Source: Potentilla sterilis (Eukaryota; Streptophyta; Magnoliopsida; Rosales; Rosaceae). Taken from it: 64,000 bases of DNA. The stretch covers positions 15,190,560-15,254,559 of the forward strand of contig OY821761.1 of the NCBI GenBank assembly GCA_963682095.1. The letters are read 5' to 3'. Each line of letters begins with the position of its first letter. The stretch's first letter is position 1. Positions 56,780-64,000 of this stretch are shown here, in pieces. The translations under genes were made by a program, and so were the position numbers. The notes under the pieces are model-generated. The model worked only from the letters and a program-made list of their open reading frames with translations. It had not been told where the DNA came from and made no database searches.

Positions 56780-58330
56780 GTGACAGTTACTTGTATAGTT
56801 GCCATTTTAGCAAATCCAGTATCATTATTTAGCTAGTTATTCGGATAGTTACTTATATAGTTCTTAGTATTTTGGAGAAACAAATAATGTTAATGAAATA
56901 ATTATCCAGACAGTTAGTCAGATAATTACTTAATATTGACAAAACAGGTAAATCAAGTTATCTATTTGTAGTTACTTTCATAGTTACTTAGTAGTTTTTA
57001 GAAACAAATATTGTTACTCAAATAGTTATTTAAAGTTTTTAAAAAGTTACTAAAGTAGTTACTTGTATAGTTTTATATTTATAGAGATAATTATTTGGAT
57101 AGTTATTAATTGGTGGACATGTATCATTGCTATGTAATTCAAGTTACTTTGATAGTTATTCAGATAGTTACTTGGATAGTTACTTAGATAGTTACTTATA
57201 TAGCCTTAGTAACTATCTTAGTAACTATCATCTGAGTAACTATTCTGTGTAATTACTTTAGTAACTATCTTAGTAACTATCATGTGAGTAAATTATTTTG
57301 TATAACTACCTAAGTAACTATCTGTTTTTTATAACTACCTTAGTAACTATCTTAGTAAATATCAATTTTGTAACTATCTGTGTAGTAACTATCTTAGTAA
57401 CTATCATCCTTGTACTTATTCTGTGTAACTACCATAGTAACTATCTTAGTAAAGTTACACTTAGTAACTATCTTAGAAACTACCAACTTTGTAACTATCT
57501 GTGTAACTATTTTAGTAACTATCAATTTTATAACTACCTTAGTAACTATCATCTTTGTACCTATTCTTTGTAACTCATCTTAGTAACTATATATCAATTT
57601 TGTAACATCTTAGTAACTATCATCCTTGTACCTATTCAGTGTAACTACCGTAGTAACTATCTCAGTAAAGTTACACTTAATAACTATCTTAGAAACTACT
57701 AACTTTGTAACTATCTGTGTAACTACCTTAGTAACTATCAATTTTGTAACTATCTGTGTAACTACCTTAGTAACTATCATCTTTGTACCTATTCTTTGTA
57801 ACTCATCTTAGTAACTATCAATTTTGTAACTATTTGTGTAACTACCTGTGTAACTATCTTAGTAACTATCATATTTGTACATATTATTTGTAACTATCAT
57901 AGTAACTATCAATTTTGTAACTATATGTGTAAATACCTTAGTAACTACCATCTTTGTACCTATTCTTTGTAACTCATCTTAGTAACTACCTGAGTAACTG
58001 TCTTAGTAACTATCATCTTTGTACATATTCTTTGTAACTATGTTAGTAATTAACTATCTTAGTAACTATCATTCTTGTACCTATTCTTTGTAACTATCTT
58101 AGTAACTATCAATTTTTGTAACTATTTGTGTAACTACCTTAGTAACTATCTTAGTAGCTATTATATGAATAAACTATTATGTGTAACTATCTTAGTAACT
58201 ATATTTTTAAGTAACTATTTTGTGTAACTATGTTAATAACTATCTTAGTATCTATCAATTTTGTAACTATTTGTGTAACTATCTATGTAACTACCTTAGT
58301 AACTATCAATTTTGTAACTATCTGTGTAAA
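56780..58330. repeat. AGTAACTATC satellite-like array with internal inversion
   Basis: About 1.5 kb of degenerate units. Left of about 57200 the unit reads TAGTTACT(T)AGATAG; right of it the inverse, CTTAGTAACTATC, is used to the end with longer units of about 60 bp (ATCTTTGTACCTATTCTTTG...). The axis is seen at TTACTTATATAGCCTTAGTAACTATC. ORFs here are Leu/Val/Tyr-rich repeat artefacts. Confidence 0.9.
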
Positions 58331-58650
58331 ATTTCGATGCTTTTAGGGGATTTCAACAAATGTTATTTTGTTGAATGCCTTGACAAATTCTAGCCTATGC
58401 AAAATTATCGTGCAATTACTTCACGACTCCAAATTGCTAAAAACTAGCTCACAATCTTTTCATATCTAAACCAAATTATATAACTCAATAAATTAGAAAT
58501 TCGATATCGAAATTTTCAAGCAAACAAAGATAGAAGGCTCAAAGCCAATTCGGAACATACTTTAAAGAAAACAACAAGCAAAAATAGAATTCTAACCCAA
58601 AAAGCAATATAGACTAATATTACACCAAGCACACACTGCTTAACCTCCTT
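58331..58650 (-). other. 3' flank of the TCTP fragment
   Basis: AT-rich sequence that probably includes the TCTP 3' untranslated region on the minus strand. No other feature recognised. Confidence 0.4.
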
Positions 58651-58651
58651 C

Positions 58652-59500
58652 TCAGCACTTGACCTCCTTCAAACCATGGCCGAAGTAGATAAAGGTTGGG
58701 TCGGTGGCACCATCCTTGTAGTAGGCAAAGACCAAAGATGTATCATCACCCATGCTCTCACCCACGAAGCTGCAAAACAACACAATGTTTCACATCACAT
58801 ACTTCACCATAAAAGATTATAATTAACAAACGAGTGTGACATAAGCATACAATACACCACAGATTAGAGGAATAAAGGAAACTTACAATTGGAGGTCACT
58901 GAGCTTGGAAAGCAGAAACTTGGTTGCTCCCTCAATGTTTTTCTTAAATGTCTCCTGCGCCTCTCCCTCGAACTTTGGGGTCAACAATTTGATGTAACTC
59001 TTCACCCATGTGACAAACTGCTTCTTATCAAAATGAGGTTGCTCCTGGAAGAATCAAAGAACGACTACATTAAAATATTTCAAATCAAAGACTAACAAGA
59101 TATCAGTTAGGTTGTGCACCACGCACCTGAAGTCTGAAGGTGTCAACAATGTCAACCACCTTAACAGTCTGATCATCAACACCCACATCAGCATCAGCAC
59201 CTTCAGCAGAAGGGTTTGCACCAATGTCTACATCAACTGCTCCTTGAACAACCCACTGCAAGCCAAATCATTCAAACCACACCATCAATAATGATCACAA
59301 AAGACCACACAACTACCATCAAAGAAAAAAAAACACTAGTACTTCTCTTTTTCCCTACTCAAATAGCAGCAAATCAATCATATGAGAACCAGTCAAAACC
59401 ACATCTAGTGTGAATAACCACATACCTTTCCGTCAACCTCCCAAAGTACTCCATTGTAAATCTCTCTATATGGAAACGAGTTCGAGAGAAGCTCATCACC
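58652..59500 (-). pseudogene. TCTP (translationally controlled tumour protein), four exons, first exon missing
   Basis: Exons with GT-AG junctions: 59500-59426 (DELLSNSFPYREIYNGVLWE), 59255-59127 (WVVQGAVDVDIGANPSAEGA, VKVVDIVDTFRLQ), 59044-58887 (EQPHFDKKQFVTWVKSYIKL, GATKFLLSKLSDLQ), 58769-58652 (FVGESMGDDTSLVFAYYKDG, FIYFGHGLKEVKC, stop TGA). Together about 158 of the usual 168 residues, all open and with every plant TCTP intron position. The short first exon (about 10 residues, beginning MLVYQDL in plants) was not found up to 60200. With no start exon and surrounded by other gene fragments, it is probably a captured piece. If exon 1 lies further away it could still be expressed. Confidence 0.75.
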
Positions 59501-59689
59501 TGGTATAATTGCATAAATTTGGTCAATAACCTCAAAAGAGTAACTCGATTACCATAAAGTTCAAATATTTAAACAGAGATCTAAACAGAACAAGCCATAG
59601 AAATTCCTATAGCTCGTTAGATTCATTGATTAGCTAACACATCAAGATACAATTCCGATAGAGTTCTATTAAAATACAGTTCTGTCAAC

Positions 59690-60130
59690 ATCCAGTCAAT
59701 CCAATAGAATTTCGAGGCACAAAATTAAGCAAAAAGATACAATTAATCCTATAAATTCATCCTTTTTTTTTAGACTCAAAAAAATCGATAACGACGAGGA
59801 CCTCGAACACACGATGATCGAGGACGACCGCCTGTACCGTGCCTCCGCCTCTTTCTTTTTCCGGTCAATCCGCCGGCTCCGACGAGCTTCGGCTCCAACG
59901 AGTCCAAGTCCGAGAGGCAGTGGTTCGTCGACGCCTTGAACTCCTTCCAGATCCAGTCCCCAGAGGGATCCTCTCCCACCGCTCCGCCCTCCGCCAACTC
60001 CACCAACCGGCTTCGAAACCATCAACACCTGGGCCTAGGACGCCTCCTTCTCCGCCGCCGTCGCCGCCTGCGGCTTCCAGAAACTTGCCCGGTCCGACGC
60101 CTCCGTTTTGCTCAACTGATCTTGGATCAT
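59690..60130 (+). other. Exon-like GC-rich fragment, unrecognised
   Basis: A GC-rich block with short plus-strand frames, one reading ESKSERQWFVDALNSFQIQS (about 59898-59957) followed by Pro/Ser-rich sequence, another reading DDRLYRASASFFFRSIRRLR. Minus-strand frames (59696-60028) are Gly/Arg-rich shadows. It adjoins the missing TCTP exon 1. Likely another captured gene fragment. Product unknown. Confidence 0.35.
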
Positions 60131-60390
60131 CGGTATTATATAGAAGATGGAGAGATTTTAAGTTTCGTTTTTCTTTTAATTAAAAGAATTACAGTGGCAT
60201 ATTTCGTAATTATGTAATATTATTTGGTTATTTATTAAGTATGTAGTGCCTTTTTTATAAGGCCTTCAAAGTTAAGGCTTTTTTTATAATTATGGACCTT
60301 CAAATACCCTTTTTTATAATTAGCCTTTGTTTCAATGATTTGAAAACTTAAATAATAATGAATTTCGATTATTTAATACCATAAATAAAT
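60131..60390 (+). other. AT-rich segment, possible right boundary of the fragment cluster
   Basis: AT-rich with repeated CTTTTTTATAA phrases. CCCTTTTTTATAATT at 60307-60321 is the exact inverse of 54407-54421. No gene. Confidence 0.3.
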
Positions 60391-60394
60391 AACA

Positions 60395-60814
60395 ATGATG
60401 ATCCAGTACATGGCTCTAACCCTAGAGAACCCTAGCGACACCGCCTTCGGTGTCGAGCACACGGCGCCCGTAAATCATTTAAAAACGTGTGAACTGGACT
60501 GTCTATTTAGAACAGGACACGAGGGTTTGATAAAAGGGAAAGCTTACCCCGTTTCAGAGAAGAAGAAAAAGAAAATACCCAGAATTCTAGGGTCCGACGA
60601 GATCAGTACAATGGCGGCCAAGGAAAGTATAAGGGAAAAGGCGACGAGTCTTGGATATCTGGTACCACTTGATAAAAAGTACAGAATCAATAAATTTACC
60701 ACAGGAAGCCCAAAGGTCGAGATCGTCGCTTCGGATCAACTCTCGATGTCTTTCTCTAGGCCCTTCGATCAAACCAATGCCCTCTTCTCCTCTCTTCCCT
60801 TCCCTTTATTTTAG
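60395..60814 (+). CDS. Hypothetical 139-aa ORF, unrecognised
   Basis: Open from ATG 60395 to TAG at 60812-60814. A more plausible start is ATG 60611 in the same frame (MAAKESIREKATSLGYLVPL then DKKYRINKFTTGSPKVEIV), which is preceded by a leader-like purine tract and GAGATCAGTACA and would give about 67 residues. Mildly basic, no signal peptide or membrane segment. I do not recognise it. It may be the first exon of a gene interrupted downstream by the retrotransposon at 61605. Confidence 0.35.
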   Translation: MMIQYMALTLENPSDTAFGVEHTAPVNHLKTCELDCLFRTGHEGLIKGKAYPVSEKKKKKIPRILGSDEISTMAAKESIREKATSLGYLVPLDKKYRINKFTTGSPKVEIVASDQLSMSFSRPFDQTNALFSSLPFPLF

Positions 60815-61604
60815 ACTTAATTGTTTGTTGCACTTATATACAGGACGTTGGTGGGAACCATATATGACCGATCGAGCTGACATCTGCTCTCAATGTGTGT
60901 GACATTTCTTGCCGACTGACTGTGCAGGTACCTGAGTCTTCTTTAGATTATGATTCATAACCTAAGCATATCAACCGAATCTGACGTAATCTGTTTCTAA
61001 TCAGCTGACTAATAAACTAGTGTGGGTGTGTGTGATATAAGTAATATGTTGGACCTGGAAATCTGAACCATTAATTTGCTATTCTGAATCGGGTTATTCT
61101 TATTCATGCTCACAGCATCGCCCATACAGTGAGAGGACATTCTCTACAAGCAAGACAAACAGTAAAGCTAATATTGCCAGGGCTAGCTAGGAAACCTCTT
61201 ATATATGTGGAATTAATTATTTCCTCCTATTCCTCCATCTGTGGTACGTATGACTAGCTATGATCTATAGATTGTCTCTATAACTTAAATTTTGTTCTGG
61301 GTTTTTTCCTTTTTGTCTTTCAATCATGCTGTGCATGTGAACCCACATTCTGTTTACCTTTCATCTCAAATGCTACTGCTGGTGGTCTCTCTTTTCTACT
61401 CCCAGTATCACCGTATCACCGTATCTCATTCCCTTTTATTTTTCAAAAGATACTTTCTATCAATTTTATTATCTAAGTTTACAAAAATGGTGATTTCAGG
61501 TGATAAACTACATCAAGGGAGGTTATGCTGAAGGTATCCTGATTGGGGGATAGGGAAGGTGGGCTTGCCTCAATTTATGGAATCGAACAAGTATGTTTTA
61601 ATCG
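60815..61604 (+). other. Intron-like sequence and possible exon next to the retrotransposon
   Basis: AT-rich. A frame at about 61533-61603 reads YPDWGIGKVGLPQFMESNKY and is cut by the LTR at 61605. It is unassigned. Otherwise nothing recognised. Confidence 0.3.
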
Positions 61605-63813
61605 TGATGGAGGTGTTATCCAAGCATAAAATACCTGCAAAACAACTACATACAAATAATACCCTTCTTGTGTCGAGTGTAGTATTGACAAGTAGGGATC
61701 GTTCTATCCGGGGAAATCAAGGGCTTTCAATCACATAAAGTATTGCACAAAAGGGGGTATCCATTTTTATACTAAATACCTATTGATTTTTTTACGAAAA
61801 TTATAAATCCTAAGTTATTATTTACATATGATCAACATCTTCCACACAATCACCAAACACAAATCTCATTATACATGCGACAAAATTAAAACAAGTAATA
61901 GGGGCAGCAAACATATAACGAATTCAAGATCAACTAAGTTCCAATTTAATTAGAGCCAACGCGGTTATTCTAATTATTCAAGACATCACAAGTATTTAGA
62001 ATCCACAACGCGTGTAATCCTAAACATGGTACTAATTGGTTTAATAACACAACGCGTAGAAATTAAACACAAATAGCACATATTGTCGAATTGGAACATG
62101 TTAGCAAGTATGGCATCACTCATCTCACATCGACATGTAAATTTTCATAATTACTCTAGCCCTTAGATAAATACATATTAAAATCCACAACGCGTGAGAT
62201 CCAACATATATTACATCGGCATATGAATTCAACATGTAGATAACAACCATGGCCTACGATTGCATCTAGACATCTCCTTCGGTTGCACACGAATTATGGA
62301 AATAAACCTAATTAAATCAAGAACACATGCTAAAGCTACTGCCCATAAAACATATTTAATCACATCACATGTATAAATCGGCAATTATATACAAAATTCC
62401 CAAACATTTATAACAAAGATCCGAAGATCCCATATATAGTTATCAATACCGAAAATAAATCCAGAAATTAAAACATATTTCATAGACAAAAGTATGTTTA
62501 AATACAAAGAATCAAAAGCCAATAAAATACAATCCATGTTACAACCTTATGAAGATTCGGCAAGGATTGGTGGAGGTTGGATTTTTGTGAAAGATGGAAG
62601 GTGGATTCGGCAAAGCTCTTGGTAGAATTTCTGAATTTAAATGGGCAGAGGTTCGGCAAGGAATTTTGTGAGGAAGAGAAGATGCCTTTTTATGAATACA
62701 AAGTGTTGTATTTATAGGGGAAAAGAGGAGCTAGGGTTCGGCAAAGGGTGAAGCACAAGAAAACCAAAACCAATTAGGTTTTGGTTTCGGCAAGCATTCT
62801 TTTCTTTTTCCACCGAATATCTTCTTTTCTTTTCTTTAATTCGGCCAAATCTTCAAGTCCCATGCAATTGCCGAGTTATCCTTTAACAAAAGCTGATTTG
62901 TTTGCAAAATAATTTCTTCAATCTTTTCTTTTAATTCGGTAACAATGCACCAAGCTTCAATGAGGTCCACATTCATCCCAAGCTTTTCTCCTTTCTTCTT
63001 TTCTGAAATTCCTAGATAATGGCTGCATAAATGCCTTGTTATCTCTCTTCTTTGCCGAAATATATCTTGATTTTTCTTCAATTGTCTTTCTTTTAATTCG
63101 GCAAAGAGTCCATTTACAAATTCACAAGGAAACCAAATCCGATTTGGTTTCCTCATCTTCATTCCCTTTCACGGCAAGGAAATCATTTCTTGCCGAAATA
63201 TCTCTTGATTTCTTCCATTAATCTTCTCTTTAATTCCTGAAAAATAAGAATAAGAAATGAATCAAAAAGAAGATAAAAAGATGTAGCACAATTATCATGA
63301 GTAAGAGTCCTAGATAGATAAGGAATCCTAGTCCAACAAGGAGTTGTATTTTCAATGAAATTCTTTCGACATTACAAAAACGTCGAGCATTTGTAGACTC
63401 CTTGTTCGGCTAAGACTCTTCAATTCGTAGACTTCAATTAGGACTCAAACTCTTATTAGGAATCCTAGTTCAATAAGGACTCCACCATAATTATGCATTT
63501 TCACAATTTATAGCACAAACCGACTCCACACAAATATTAGAAACGACGAAAGATAAAGAAATCAATTCCGACAAGTTTCCTAGTCAAAACAGGTTTCCTA
63601 GTCCAAACAGGATTCCTAGTACAACAAGGAGTCCTACTCAAACTAAAACTCTTCAAAAATCGACATTTCTGCATTTTTAGCTCAATTTATTCACCAACAC
63701 TTGCCAACGACTCCAACATGACTCAATGACTCTATATTACAACAATAAGGGATAAGAAATGCATAAATGGGGGTAAAAACATATTAAGAACGTCGCATTT
63801 TATGCTCCTATCA
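61605..63813 (-). repeat. 3' LTR of the minus-strand gypsy-like element
   Basis: Same family as the solo LTR at 11692-13806. Both start TGATAGGAGCA followed by GCGACG, and share AGAACGATC(C/T)(C/A)TACTT near the far end. Repeated ATTCGGCAA phrases occur in the transcribed-looking part (62550-63200). The outer boundary at TGATGG (61605) is inferred. The minus frame at 62836-63162 is inside the LTR and is not called a gene. Confidence 0.7.
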
Positions 63814-64000
63814 ACTACCCCACACTTAGCCTTTGCTAGTCCCTTAGCAAAACAAATAAAAAGACTCAACACTACAGCCCCTAAATAATTGTCTCAGGAT
63901 CTTTAAACACATAGCTTTCAAGTTAAGTATTCAATGTAAGCACAATAATCCCAAGCGTCATAGACATGTATCATGGCATGAACAAGTAAGAAACGAAAAT
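61605..64000 (-). mobile_element. Ty3/gypsy-like LTR retrotransposon, minus strand, truncated by window end
   Basis: A 2.2-kb LTR (61605-63813) in minus orientation is followed at 63814-64000 by internal sequence. On the minus strand the interior ends AGTGTGGGGTAGT just before TGATAGGAG, a polypurine-tract/LTR junction, so this is the 3' LTR and the coding interior lies beyond the window. The interior phrase TTTTGCTAAGGGACTAGCAAA is typical of the 3' region of plant gypsy elements. Left flank AATCG (61600-61604) is the presumed target duplication. Confidence 0.7.

Noticed and set aside
57298..57811. Leu/Val/Tyr-rich ORFs that look like membrane proteins
   Set aside because: They are translations of the AGTAACTATC array.

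Overview
The window looks like gene-poor nuclear DNA from a eudicot plant. It carries introns, AT-rich spacers, TA and CT microsatellites, teloboxes (AAACCCTA), plant Ty1/copia and Ty3/gypsy elements, plant CACTA (En/Spm) transposons and fragments of plant genes. Species cannot be assigned from sequence alone. No rRNA, tRNA or CRISPR array was recognised, and no confidently functional host gene.

Layout. (1) 1-4956 is the right part of a CACTA element, here called C, with a broken TNPA-like gene (Transposase_24 type) and subterminal repeats. (2) 4957-11360 holds unassigned ORF fragments, an orphan array of about 505-bp repeats (6781-8090) and an LRR-type exon remnant. (3) 11360-14025 is a small CACTA-like element, D, split by a 2.1-kb solo LTR that has an exact AAATT target duplication. 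(4) 16357-51151 is a large CACTA element, A, bounded by AAT on both sides. It was invaded twice. At 21159-37544 lies a decayed Ty1/copia element, itself split at 25734-35362 by a Ty3/gypsy Tat-like element with CTTGT target duplications. At 40956-50769 lies a second, nearly intact CACTA element, B, with ACT target duplications. (5) 51152-54480 is flanking DNA with minisatellites. (6) 54590-60130 is a mosaic of fragments from unrelated genes: DUF506, a probable PRD1-like gene, PYROXD2-like, HSP90 and TCTP. A 1.5-kb mirror-symmetric AGTAAC array sits among them, which suggests gene-fragment capture by a transposon. (7) 61605-64000 is the 3' LTR and adjacent interior of a minus-strand gypsy element from the same family as the solo LTR in (3).

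Three CACTA families share one gene order: TNPD, then an internal repeat block, then TNPA, then the terminus. Their subterminal motifs differ but share a CGACGA core (AGGCGACGAAA in A, AGCCGACGAAA in B, GAAGCGACGA in C). In B both transposase genes are open apart from one TAG each, so B looks youngest; A and C carry several lesions.

The most unusual object is the Tat-like element. It has three LTRs, the middle one inverted. Its two arms face each other, and each carries an antisense Transposase_28 (PF04195) type ORF and many copies of one motif around CTCGATATGGCA, in opposite orientation on the two sides. It has no visible gag or pol, yet the outer LTRs are flanked by a perfect 5-bp duplication, so the rearranged unit appears to have integrated as one piece.

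Protein family names come from recognition of translated motifs without database searches.
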